Positions 1-7,925 of a stretch of DNA of 31,924 nucleotides are shown here, piece by piece (positions within the stretch are counted from its first letter, which is position 1; each line of letters opens with the position of its first letter). The stretch is from an uncultured Lachnospiraceae bacterium (GTDB lineage Bacteria > Bacillota > Clostridia > Lachnospirales > Lachnospiraceae), in the NCBI GenBank assembly GCA_900551115.1, contig URUY01000032.1, forward strand, positions 1 to 31,924, in the 5' to 3' direction. Position numbers and translations under genes: made by a program. Under the pieces are notes generated by a model. The model was given only the letters and a program-made list of their open reading frames with translations. It ran no database searches and was not told the origin of the DNA.

Positions 1-28
1 TTGTGGCATTAACGAGCAAACAGGCTGC

Positions 29-155
29 GAAGCAGGTAATGAGCGCGAAAGCGCGGGTTTGCGAGTGCGATATACTAAGCGCAGGAGAAAAACAAGCACC
101 GTGAAGCAGGCGCTGAGCGCGAAAGCGCGGGTTTGCGAGTGCGATATACTAAGCG
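29..155. repeat. 53-bp direct repeat, two copies (29-81 and 103-155)
   Basis: Positions 29-81 recur at 103-155 with differences only at the three bases 37-39 versus 111-113. Each copy contains GCGCGAAAGCGC, a short self-complementary stem closing a GAAA tetraloop (42-53 and 116-127). The second copy runs into the ribosome binding site of the gene starting at 167. Copy 1 in frame 3 and copy 2 in frame 2 both read as SAKARVCECDILS. In frame 3 an open frame from the left edge stops at 102-104, so copy 1 might be the tail of an upstream gene. A dispersed intergenic repeat is at least as likely. Confidence 0.8.
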
Positions 156-166
156 GAGGAAGGATT

Positions 167-859
167 ATGAAAAAGAAGAAAGCTTTGGAAAATACGGTTG
201 AAAAAATTTTGGGCATCAGTTTTTTAGCAGCAGGTATTATTATATTGGCAGCAGGGATACTGGCGGCGGTCTTTTCCATGCGGTTTTCACGAGATGCGAT
301 ACGGGTAACCGGTGTCGTAACAGGAACCGGTGCAGGTACAGACGTACAGTATGTACTTGACGGACAGATGTATGAGGTAAGTTTATCGGAGAGCAGCAGT
401 AGTATGCATGTTGGTGATGCCGTGGAGCTGTATGTGGATAAAGAGAATCCATACCGTGCCAGAACGGCAGAACTGTTGTATCTTGCTACTATTATTTTGT
501 GCAGTATCGGTTTGCCTTTCTTTATCATTGGCGCCGTATTTTTGGCTGTTACGGCAAGGAGAGGAAAGAAAAAGCAGCTTTTGATGCAGACCGGACAAAA
601 GCTTTTTGCGGAGGTTACCGGCGGGCATATGGCAGTGAATTATACGGTAAACGGCAGGCATCCATATAAATTGGAATGTCGTTATACGGACACTTTTACC
701 GGAAAAACCTATCTGTTTGGCAGCGGGAATATATGGCTTGATCCTGCGCTTTACATAGGAAAGCAGGTGGCTGTTTATGCAGACCCGGCGGATTTTTCAA
801 AATATTATGTGGATGCTGCAAGCTTACAGGAGAACGAAGAGATTTTTGATTTCCGGTAA
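167..859 (+). CDS. DUF3592-like two-helix membrane protein
   Basis: A 230-residue protein of unknown function. ATG at 167 is chosen because it follows the strong site AAGCGGAGGAAGG; the longer frame from TTG 59 runs through the direct repeat and is unlikely to be translated. It has a Lys-rich N-terminus, a first hydrophobic helix near residues 12-34, a small beta-rich extracytoplasmic stretch (about 40-95) and a second helix near 103-128. A cytosolic-type domain with Arg/Lys at its start fills the rest. The pattern of two membrane spans, each followed by a short beta domain with a V-x-V-Y-x-D-P-type ending (KQVAVYADPADFSKY), resembles DUF3592 proteins. It lies 52 bases upstream of the ABC exporter pair on the same strand and may be cotranscribed. 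No enzymatic motif is visible, and the family call is by pattern only. Confidence 0.7.
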   Translation: MKKKKALENTVEKILGISFLAAGIIILAAGILAAVFSMRFSRDAIRVTGVVTGTGAGTDVQYVLDGQMYEVSLSESSSSMHVGDAVELYVDKENPYRARTAELLYLATIILCSIGLPFFIIGAVFLAVTARRGKKKQLLMQTGQKLFAEVTGGHMAVNYTVNGRHPYKLECRYTDTFTGKTYLFGSGNIWLDPALYIGKQVAVYADPADFSKYYVDAASLQENEEIFDFR

Positions 860-911
860 TGAAAAACAGGCTTTGCGGAACAAATGACCGTTATTGTCAC
901 AGGGAGACAGA

Positions 912-2783
912 ATGAAGAGATTGCTGGTTTTTTTAAAGGATTATAAAAAAGAAACGGTATTGGCGCCGCTTTTTAAGATGCTGGAGGCCTCGTTTGAGCT
1001 GCTGATACCGATTGTGGTAAAAATGATAGTGGACACGGGTATTGCCAACCATGACAAAGGCTATGTGGGACGTATGTGCATGATTATGATACTGCTGGGC
1101 GTGATTGGACTGGTGTGTTCTATTACGGCACAGTATTTTTCGGCTAAGGCGGCAGTCGGCTTTGCTGCGAAACTGCGGCATACGCTTTTTGCCCATATGC
1201 AGAAGCTTTCCTTTTCCCAAATGGATAAAATGGGAGCAGCAACCATGATAACCAGGATGACGAGCGATGTTAATCAGGTGCAGAATGGCGTAAATATGGT
1301 ACTGCGCTTGTTCCTCCGCTCTCCGTTCATCGTAATCGGCGCCATGGTAATGGCATTTACCGTTGATATCAAAGCGGCGTTTGTATTTGTGGTGGTCATT
1401 CCCCTGCTTTCTATCGTAGTCTTTGGTATTATGCTTATTACGATTCCGTTGTATAAAAAGGTACAGGCCGGACTTGATAAGGTGCTGGGCATTACGAGAA
1501 GCAATCTGACAGGCGTCCGTGTGCTTCGGGCATTCCATAAGGAAGAGGAGGAAACGGCACAGTTTAAAGAGAGCAATGAAAAGCTGACGTCCATGCAGAT
1601 GTTTGTAGGGCGTATTTCTGCCATTATGAATCCTGTGACCTATATCATAGTAAACGGCGGAACAATGGCACTTTTATGGATTGGCGCGCTGCGGGTTGAG
1701 AGCGGAATACTGACTCAGGGCGCAGTACTTGCGCTGGTCAATTATATGGCACAGATACTGGTGGAACTGGTAAAACTGGCAAATCTGATTATTACGGTAA
1801 ATAAAGCCATTGCCTGCGGCAACCGTATCGGCAGCATACTGGAGACTGAGCCGGGTATGAAGGAGAGGGCTGGCAGGGTAATAGAAGCCGACACGACAGA
1901 AGGAGCCGGCAGGATATTAGAAGCCGACACGACAGAAGAAACTGACAGGATACAGAAGCCGGGTATGGCAGAAGAGACTGAAAAGGCAGCAGAATCCGGT
2001 ATGGAAGCAGAGAAAACCGGCAAGGATACCGTTCCGGTGGTGGAATTCGACCATGTATCCTTAACCTATCCGGGAGCGGGGGCAGAGAGCCTGACCGATA
2101 TTGATTTTTGCGCAGGGCACGGACAGACCGTGGGTATTATCGGCGGCACCGGTTCCGGTAAATCTTCACTGGTGAATCTGATTCCCCGTTTTTATGAGGC
2201 AACGAAGGGATGCGTCAGAGTTGAGGGAGTGCCGGTGGAAGAGTATGCATTAAAAGATTTAAGGGAAAAAATCGGTATGGTGCCTCAAAAAGCAGTGCTT
2301 TTTAAGGGGACGATACGTGACAATCTCTTGATGGGCAAGGAAGATGCCACAGAGGAAGAACTGCGAAAGGCACTGGAAATATCCCAGTCGGCAGAATTTG
2401 TGGACAGTAAGCCGGATGGACTAAAAACACAGATAAGCCAGGGAGGAAAAAATCTCTCCGGCGGACAGAGGCAGCGGCTTACCATAGCGCGGGCGCTGGT
2501 AAAACAGCCTAAGATACTGATTCTTGACGACAGCGCTTCGGCACTTGATTATGCAACGGATTTAAAGCTGCGCAGAGCTATACATGCTATGGAAAAAGCG
2601 CCGGTGGTATTTATCGTATCACAGCGCGCCTCTTCTATCCTGCATGCAGATAAGATTATTGTACTGGATGACGGGGAAGCAGTAGGTATGGGTACTCACG
2701 AGGAGCTGCTTAGAGATTGTGAGGTATATCAGGAAATTTACTATTCACAGTATCCCGATAAGCGTAAGGAGGTACAGGCATAA
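912..2783 (+). CDS. Heterodimeric ABC exporter, degenerate-site subunit
   Basis: Full-length half-transporter (623 residues): an N-terminal exporter membrane domain with six helices over about residues 15-300, then an ATPase domain from about 375. Walker A is GGTGSGKSS (near 411) and the signature is canonical LSGGQRQR (near 516). The Walker B end reads LILDDSASALD, so the catalytic Glu is Asp, and the H-loop His is Gln in VSQRASS. That Asp/Gln pair is the hallmark of the degenerate-site partner in heterodimers such as BmrC or TM287. ATG 912 follows AGGGAG with good spacing, whereas the longer TTG 894 frame lacks a site. An unusual repeated acidic linker of about 65 residues separates the two domains. 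The stop overlaps the next gene's start (TAATG), indicating coupled synthesis. Likely a multidrug, lipid or peptide exporter; the substrate cannot be read from sequence. Confidence 0.93.
   Translation: MKRLLVFLKDYKKETVLAPLFKMLEASFELLIPIVVKMIVDTGIANHDKGYVGRMCMIMILLGVIGLVCSITAQYFSAKAAVGFAAKLRHTLFAHMQKLSFSQMDKMGAATMITRMTSDVNQVQNGVNMVLRLFLRSPFIVIGAMVMAFTVDIKAAFVFVVVIPLLSIVVFGIMLITIPLYKKVQAGLDKVLGITRSNLTGVRVLRAFHKEEEETAQFKESNEKLTSMQMFVGRISAIMNPVTYIIVNGGTMALLWIGALRVESGILTQGAVLALVNYMAQILVELVKLANLIITVNKAIACGNRIGSILETEPGMKERAGRVIEADTTEGAGRILEADTTEETDRIQKPGMAEETEKAAESGMEAEKTGKDTVPVVEFDHVSLTYPGAGAESLTDIDFCAGHGQTVGIIGGTGSGKSSLVNLIPRFYEATKGCVRVEGVPVEEYALKDLREKIGMVPQKAVLFKGTIRDNLLMGKEDATEEELRKALEISQSAEFVDSKPDGLKTQISQGGKNLSGGQRQRLTIARALVKQPKILILDDSASALDYATDLKLRRAIHAMEKAPVVFIVSQRASSILHADKIIVLDDGEAVGMGTHEELLRDCEVYQEIYYSQYPDKRKEVQA
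1867..2010 (+). repeat. Degenerate 36-bp tandem repeat inside the ABC exporter linker
   Basis: Four 12-residue units can be aligned between membrane and ATPase domains: AGRVIEADTTEG, AGRILEADTTEE, TDRIQKPGMAEE, TEKAAESGMEAE. The first two units share a 21-base identical core (starting at 1882 and 1918, 36 bases apart). The later units are diverged. Confidence 0.8.
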
Positions 2784-4528
2784 TGAGCGGTAATATGAAA
2801 ACCTTAAAAAAAGTCTTGCGCTATATCAGACGGTATTGGTTTTACCTGATTTGTTCCATTCTGTGTGCGGCTATTACCGTTACCCTCACGCTTTATATCC
2901 CGATTTTGACCGGTGATGCCATTGACTATATTATAGAGCCGGGAAAAGTGGACTTTACCGTTGTTCTGGGCATTTTGAAAACCATGGGAATTGTAATGGC
3001 GCTGACGGCTCTGTCCCAGTGGATTATGAGCATATGCAACAATAAAATTGCCTATCATGTGGTGCGGGATATCAGGAAGGATGCATTTTCAAGAATTCAG
3101 ATATTGCCGTTGAAATACCTGGATGCCCATCCGCATGGCGAGATAGTCGGACGCATTATTGCAGATGTGGACCAGTTCTCCGATGGCCTGATTATGGGCT
3201 TTACACAGCTTTTTACCGGAGTGATTACCATTTTGGGAACCTTGATTTTTATGTTTCGGGAAAGCGTAGGCATTACATTGGTGGTAGTATGCATTACACC
3301 GATAAGCCTTCTGGTGGCAGGCTTTATTGCCAGACGCACCTATAAGATGTTTAAGCTGCAGTCGGAAACAAGAGGGGAACAGACGGCACTTATTGATGAA
3401 ATGATTGGAAATCAGAAGGTGGTGCAGGCTTTTTCCTACGAGGATAAGGCTATGGAGCGTTTTGATGTCATCAATGATAAATTGGCGGGGTATTCCCTGA
3501 AGGCTATCTTTTTTTCCTCCATCACTAATCCGGCAACCCGTTTTGTCAACAGTCTGGTATATACAGGCGTTTGCATTACAGGGGCGGTTTTGGCTATCGG
3601 CGGAGGGATTACGGTAGGTACCCTTACCTGTTTTTTAAGCTATGCCAATCAATATACCAAGCCGTTTAATGAAATTTCCGGCGTGTTCACGGAGTTTCAG
3701 AATGCACTTGCCTGCGCGGCACGCATCTTTGCACTGATTGAAGAAGAGCCGCAGCCTGCAGAGCCGGAGGAGGCCCTTGTTCTTAAAGATGCAGAGGGCA
3801 GGGTTACGCTTTTGGATGTGGCATTTTCTTATGTGCCGGACAGAAAATTAATAGAAAATCTGAACTTGCGCGTAGAAAGCGGCAAGCGGGTGGCGATTGT
3901 CGGACCCACTGGCTGCGGCAAGACTACGATTATCAATCTGTTGATGCGTTTTTATGATGTGGACGGAGGAAGTATTTCGGTAGACGGTACCGATATAAGG
4001 GAGATTACCAGAAAGAGCCTTCGGGAAAATTACGGTATGGTCCTGCAGGAGACCTGGCTGAAGGCCGGTACGGTACGGGAAAATATTGTTATGGGGAAAC
4101 CGGATGCCACAGAGGAAGAAATGATAGCCGCAGCAAAGGCTGCCCATTCCCACAGCTTTATCAAGCGTCTGCCTGACGGATACGATACCGTGCTTTCTGA
4201 GGACGGAGAAGGTCTGTCTCAGGGACAGAAGCAGCTTTTGTGCATTACCCGCGTGATGCTGTGTCTGCCGCCGATGCTGATACTGGATGAGGCGACTTCA
4301 TCTATCGATACGCGTACGGAAATCCGTATTCAGAAAGCCTTTGCCAAAATGATGCAGGGCAGGACCAGCTTTGTCATAGCCCACCGCCTTTCCACGATTG
4401 TAGATGCGGACATTATACTGGTAATGAAGGACGGTCATATCATTGAGCAGGGAAATCACAGGGAACTGCTGGAAAAGGGCGGGTTCTATGCAGAGCTTTA
4501 TAACAGTCAGTTTGCGTTGAGCGATTAA
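2783..4528 (+). CDS. Heterodimeric ABC exporter, catalytic-site subunit
   Basis: A 581-residue half-transporter that partners the preceding gene. It has six predicted membrane helices over about residues 15-305 and an ATPase domain from about 345. Walker A is GPTGCGKTT (near 373), Walker B is LILDEATSSID with the catalytic Glu intact, and the H-loop is IAHRLST. Its signature is the deviant LSQGQKQ instead of LSGGQ. In a head-to-tail dimer this deviant signature faces the first subunit's Asp/Gln site, giving one degenerate and one canonical ATP site, as in BmrCD and TM287/288. The start overlaps the previous stop by one base and is served by AAGGAGG inside the upstream gene. A strong hairpin terminator follows directly, so the pair ends the operon. 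Confidence 0.94.
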   Translation: MSGNMKTLKKVLRYIRRYWFYLICSILCAAITVTLTLYIPILTGDAIDYIIEPGKVDFTVVLGILKTMGIVMALTALSQWIMSICNNKIAYHVVRDIRKDAFSRIQILPLKYLDAHPHGEIVGRIIADVDQFSDGLIMGFTQLFTGVITILGTLIFMFRESVGITLVVVCITPISLLVAGFIARRTYKMFKLQSETRGEQTALIDEMIGNQKVVQAFSYEDKAMERFDVINDKLAGYSLKAIFFSSITNPATRFVNSLVYTGVCITGAVLAIGGGITVGTLTCFLSYANQYTKPFNEISGVFTEFQNALACAARIFALIEEEPQPAEPEEALVLKDAEGRVTLLDVAFSYVPDRKLIENLNLRVESGKRVAIVGPTGCGKTTIINLLMRFYDVDGGSISVDGTDIREITRKSLRENYGMVLQETWLKAGTVRENIVMGKPDATEEEMIAAAKAAHSHSFIKRLPDGYDTVLSEDGEGLSQGQKQLLCITRVMLCLPPMLILDEATSSIDTRTEIRIQKAFAKMMQGRTSFVIAHRLSTIVDADIILVMKDGHIIEQGNHRELLEKGGFYAELYNSQFALSD

Positions 4529-4534
4529 CGCTGC

Positions 4535-4574
4535 GAGGAAGAAGCGCCTTAGGAAAGCGCTCCTTCCTCTTTTT
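4535..4574 (+). terminator. Intrinsic terminator after the ABC exporter operon
   Basis: The arm 4535-4547 pairs with 4557-4569 with a single mismatch and a 9-base loop, followed by TCTTTTT. The loop contains the TTA that is the complement of the stop codon of the converging AraC gene, so the hairpin overlaps that gene's 3' end. A T-run is seen only on the plus strand. Confidence 0.88.
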
Positions 4575-5403
4575 GTGCTTTTTTTCTAAAATCAGACGGA
4601 GACATACCGCAGTGCTTTTTGAATTGCAGATAAAAGGTCTGTCTGTTGGAGAAGCCAATCATATTGTCGATTTCGCAGATAGGAATACCGGGCTGGCGCA
4701 GCAGCTCCTTTGCGGCGTTAAGTCGACAGGCAGTAACGCTTTCCCAAAGGGAGACGCCGGTAGTTTTTTTGTAAATACGTTCCAGATAGGTGGCATTCAA
4801 GCCGATATGGGAAGCAATCTGTTCATTGCTTTTAATCAGGTAAAAAGCCTCTTCGATATAGCTTGCGGTCTTTTCTGCATAGTAGGAGGCAGAGGATTTT
4901 TCCGTAAGGGGAAGTCTGGCTATTTCACAGAGCAGGTGGTAGCTTAAGCTTGTCATGAAAAAGGCATCCTTTCTGCCTTCATATTCATGGAACAGGCGCA
5001 GCATATCCGGGTACAGACTGCGTGCATCAGGGAAAACAAGGGCCTTGTTTAAGGAAGCAAGCAGTCGGCAGATATCAAGAGAATGATTCAGCATGTCAAG
5101 GAAGCCCGGAAAAGCAGCAGGGCAGTCGGTGTCACAAAAGGACAGGGAAAAGCCAAGCACAGTACAGGGATGTTCGTGATTGAACCGAATCTTATGCGGA
5201 AACGAGGAGTCCAGTAAAATCAGGTTTTTCTGGGTTAGCTCATAGTCTGTGCCGTCAATTTCATAAATGCAGCTTCCTTCGGCGATATAGTTACATTCCA
5301 AAAGACCGTGGCTGTGTATCTCCATGGTGTAATATTTCCAGTTGCCGTTCATATAGGCCATATCTGCACAAAGCGGAAAATTAGACTTTTTTTCAATAAA
5401 CAT
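4549..5403 (-). CDS. AraC-family regulator, cupin plus double HTH
   Basis: A 284-residue regulator. The N-terminal half has a cupin-like sugar-sensing beta domain; the EIHSHGLLECNYIAEG segment near residues 28-43 fits an AraC_binding fold. The C-terminal 100 residues carry the AraC DNA-binding region with two HTHs. The second includes IDNMIGFSNRQTFYLQFKK and the characteristic C-terminal GMSPSDFRK. ATG follows the minus-strand purine-rich site AGGAGAG. The gene is divergent from the GH36 alpha-galactosidase with a 171-base intergenic region, the usual layout for a local activator of galactoside genes (MsmR/RafR-like). Target and inducer are inferred from position only. Confidence 0.9.
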   Translation of the reverse strand: MFIEKKSNFPLCADMAYMNGNWKYYTMEIHSHGLLECNYIAEGSCIYEIDGTDYELTQKNLILLDSSFPHKIRFNHEHPCTVLGFSLSFCDTDCPAAFPGFLDMLNHSLDICRLLASLNKALVFPDARSLYPDMLRLFHEYEGRKDAFFMTSLSYHLLCEIARLPLTEKSSASYYAEKTASYIEEAFYLIKSNEQIASHIGLNATYLERIYKKTTGVSLWESVTACRLNAAKELLRQPGIPICEIDNMIGFSNRQTFYLQFKKHCGMSPSDFRKKAQKEEGALS

Positions 5404-5527
5404 GGCAATTCTCTCCTTTTATAAAACGGTATCACAAAAAGTTAAAAATAACAACTATATATAAAAAAGAAGTCAAAAATAGGTATAGATATATGAAAAA
5501 AATATAGCTACAATAAAAGAAAAAACG
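5404..5527 (+). promoter_or_regulatory. Divergent control region with weak promoter for alpha-galactosidase
   Basis: An AT-rich intergenic stretch between the AraC gene and the GH36 gene. A plausible -10 element TACAAT lies at 5509-5514. The corresponding -35 position (5486-5491, TAGATA) is a poor match, as expected for an activator-dependent promoter. I cannot assign an AraC operator within it. Confidence 0.4.
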
Positions 5528-5549
5528 ATTGCAGAAGGATTTCTGCAAT
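5528..5549. promoter_or_regulatory. 22-bp inverted repeat in the alpha-galactosidase leader
   Basis: ATTGCAGAA (5528-5536) and TTCTGCAAT (5541-5549) are perfect 9-base inverted arms around GGAT, lying between the likely -10 and the start codon. It has no T-run, so it is not a standard terminator. It could be an operator for a dimeric repressor, or an mRNA 5' stem affecting stability. Confidence 0.6.
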
Positions 5550-5574
5550 TGTCAAAAAAGATGGGAGAAGGAAT

Positions 5575-7764
5575 ATGGCGATTGCGTATAATGAGAAAAA
5601 CGGAAGCTTTAAGCTGGATACGAAAGGAGCGTCCTATGTAATAGGCATTGTGGATGCCGAAAAATTTGTGGGGCATGCGTACTTTGGGAAAAAGCTGGGG
5701 GAGGACGATGTTAATTATCTGCTTCGTACGAAGGAAGCGCCTTTTACACCGGAAAAAAACAGCAGAGACAGGCTTTCTTTTTTAGATTGCTTTCCGCAGG
5801 AATATCCTACGGGCGGAATCGGTGACTTCAGGGAGAGTGCCGTTACTGTACGGGATAACGGCGGACACAGAGCGCTGCTGCTTACCATGCAGGGTTTTAA
5901 CATCTATAAAGGGAAGAAAGCGCTGAAAAACCTTCCGGCTACCTGGGGCAGTGAAGCGGATACGGAAACCTTAGAGCTTGTGCTTGCAGATGAGACGCTT
6001 CATATTAAGGCGGTGCTTTCCTACAGCATTTTTGAAGGCATAGATGCCGTGGCAAGAAGCGTAAGGCTTATCAATGAGGGTACGGAGCCTGTTTACATAG
6101 AACGCATTATGTCGGCTTCCATAGATATGGACAACCGTGATTATGACAAAATTCTGCTGCATGGCTCCTGGGCGAGGGAACGTCATATCAACCGCACGCC
6201 GGTAAACTATGGTGTACAGGGTATGTCCTCTCTAAGAGGTGAGGGGGGGCATCAGAACCATCCCTTCATGGCTCTTTTGGAAAAAACAGCAACGCAGGAT
6301 GCGGGCGAGGTATATGGCATCAATCTGGTTTATTCCGGCAATTTTCTGACTCTTGCGGACAGAGGACAGTTTGATAACGTGCGTCTGATGACCGGTATTA
6401 ATCCTGAGGGCTTTGAGTGGAAATTAGAGCCGGGGGAGAGCTTTCAGGCACCGGAGGCAGTGCTTGTTTATTCCGCGGAGGGTATCGGCGGCATGAGCCG
6501 TGCTTTTCATGATTTATACAGAGAGCATTTAATCCGCGGAGAGTACAGGGATAAAAAACGCCCCATTCTGATTAACAACTGGGAAGCTACTTACTTTGAT
6601 TTTAATACGGAAAAGCTGCTGGCTATCGCAAAAGAGGCATCTGCACTCGGCATTGAAATGCTGGTTATGGATGATGGCTGGTTCGGCAACCGCTATGATG
6701 ACAACAGGGCGCTTGGAGACTGGAACGTTAATGAAGAAAAGCTAAGCGGCGGTCTTGGGGCACTTGTTGAAGAAGTGAATAAGTTAGGCATGAAGTTCGG
6801 TATCTGGTTTGAGCCGGAGATGATAAGTCCCGATTCCGATTTATACCGTGCGCATCCCGACTGGGCTATCAGTATTCCGGGAAGAACACCGGGGCTTGCC
6901 AGAAATCAGCTTGTGCTTGATATGTCCCGTGAGGAAATACAGGATTATATTTTTGATAAAGTGGCAGCCGTGCTTAAGAGTGCTAATATTGAATATGTAA
7001 AATGGGATATGAACAGACCGCTTTCCGATATCGGCAGCATGGCGCTTACCGGGGAATGCCAGGGCGAGCTGTTCCACAGATATGTACTGGGCGTATACAG
7101 ATTACAGGAGAGACTGGTGACAGAGTTCCCCCATCTGCTTTTGGAAAACTGTTCCGGCGGCGGCGCCAGATTTGACGCAGGCATGCTTTATTACAGCCCT
7201 CAGATATGGTGTTCTGACGATACGGATGCTATCGAGAGACTGACCATTCAGGAAGGAACGGCACTGATTTATCCTCTGTCTGCCATGGGAGCCCATGTCA
7301 GCGATTGTCCTAACCATACAGTGGGCCGCACCACCCCTTTTGAAACCAGAGGCTATGTGGCGCTTGCAGGTACCTTTGGCTATGAACTGGATGTGACAAA
7401 GATTCCGGCAGAGGACAGAGAAATGATACCCGGTCAGGTAGCCATGTACCACAAATACAATGATTTGGTGCGGACGGGAGACTATTACCGGCTGGCTTCC
7501 TATCAGGAAAACCGTATGTATGACTGCTATATGGTGGTATCAAAGGATAAGTCGGAAGCATTGGTGACCTATGTACAGGTGCTGGGCAGACCCAGCTCCC
7601 ATTCCAGACGCATTCTGTTAAAAGGCCTTGCTGCAGATAAACGATACCGGATTGAAGGGGAAGAACGCACTTACCTGGGCAGCACTCTGATGCAGGCAGG
7701 AGTCCTGATTGAAAATCTCTGGGGAGATTTTAAGGGAAAACTGATTCATATAACAGAAGCTTAA
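5575..7764 (+). CDS. aga: Alpha-galactosidase, GH36
   Basis: Hydrolyses terminal alpha-1,6-galactose from melibiose, raffinose or stachyose, probably in the cytoplasm because no signal peptide is visible. Its 729 residues match the size of tetrameric GH36 enzymes such as Geobacillus AgaA. The layout is an N-terminal beta-supersandwich (to about 330), a TIM barrel (about 330-640) and a C-terminal beta domain. The nucleophile is D478 in KWDMNR and the acid/base is D548 in CSDDTD. These are the same positions as in AgaA. The SGGGARFD segment and the substrate-contact WDMNRPL segment are intact. ATG 5575 has GGGAGAAGGA upstream. The gene sits in a regulon with sugar importer genes and three regulators. 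Activity on other alpha-galactosides cannot be excluded. Confidence 0.96.
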   Translation: MAIAYNEKNGSFKLDTKGASYVIGIVDAEKFVGHAYFGKKLGEDDVNYLLRTKEAPFTPEKNSRDRLSFLDCFPQEYPTGGIGDFRESAVTVRDNGGHRALLLTMQGFNIYKGKKALKNLPATWGSEADTETLELVLADETLHIKAVLSYSIFEGIDAVARSVRLINEGTEPVYIERIMSASIDMDNRDYDKILLHGSWARERHINRTPVNYGVQGMSSLRGEGGHQNHPFMALLEKTATQDAGEVYGINLVYSGNFLTLADRGQFDNVRLMTGINPEGFEWKLEPGESFQAPEAVLVYSAEGIGGMSRAFHDLYREHLIRGEYRDKKRPILINNWEATYFDFNTEKLLAIAKEASALGIEMLVMDDGWFGNRYDDNRALGDWNVNEEKLSGGLGALVEEVNKLGMKFGIWFEPEMISPDSDLYRAHPDWAISIPGRTPGLARNQLVLDMSREEIQDYIFDKVAAVLKSANIEYVKWDMNRPLSDIGSMALTGECQGELFHRYVLGVYRLQERLVTEFPHLLLENCSGGGARFDAGMLYYSPQIWCSDDTDAIERLTIQEGTALIYPLSAMGAHVSDCPNHTVGRTTPFETRGYVALAGTFGYELDVTKIPAEDREMIPGQVAMYHKYNDLVRTGDYYRLASYQENRMYDCYMVVSKDKSEALVTYVQVLGRPSSHSRRILLKGLAADKRYRIEGEERTYLGSTLMQAGVLIENLWGDFKGKLIHITEA

Positions 7765-7858
7765 ATGGATGATGCATCTGGACGGACAATGAAAACAGCG
7801 GAGTCTGCAGGAAGCTGCAGGGACGGAGAAATAAAAGAGACAAAAGCCGGGCAGACGG

Positions 7859-7900
7859 TTGACAGGATGATTAAAAAAAGCTAAAATTGTGGTAAAACCA
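7859..7900 (+). promoter_or_regulatory. Sigma-A-type promoter with candidate operator before the LacI gene
   Basis: TTGACA (7859-7864), a 17-base spacer and TAAAAT (7882-7887) form a near-consensus promoter. The perfect palindrome TGGTAAAACCA (7890-7900) lies at the predicted transcription start. A repressor bound there would block initiation, so autoregulation is plausible. The palindrome is not the usual CG-centred LacI-family operator. Confidence 0.7.
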
Positions 7901-7925
7901 GTTAAAAAATTAAGAGGAAATTACA

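Noticed and set aside
3..104. C-terminal end of an upstream gene
   Set aside because: The frame is open to the left edge, but it runs through the direct repeat and shows no recognisable protein; kept only as a note to the repeat.
933..1538. 201-residue minus-strand frame opposite the first ABC gene
   Set aside because: His- and Arg-rich low-complexity product with no motif, fully inside a well-supported exporter gene.
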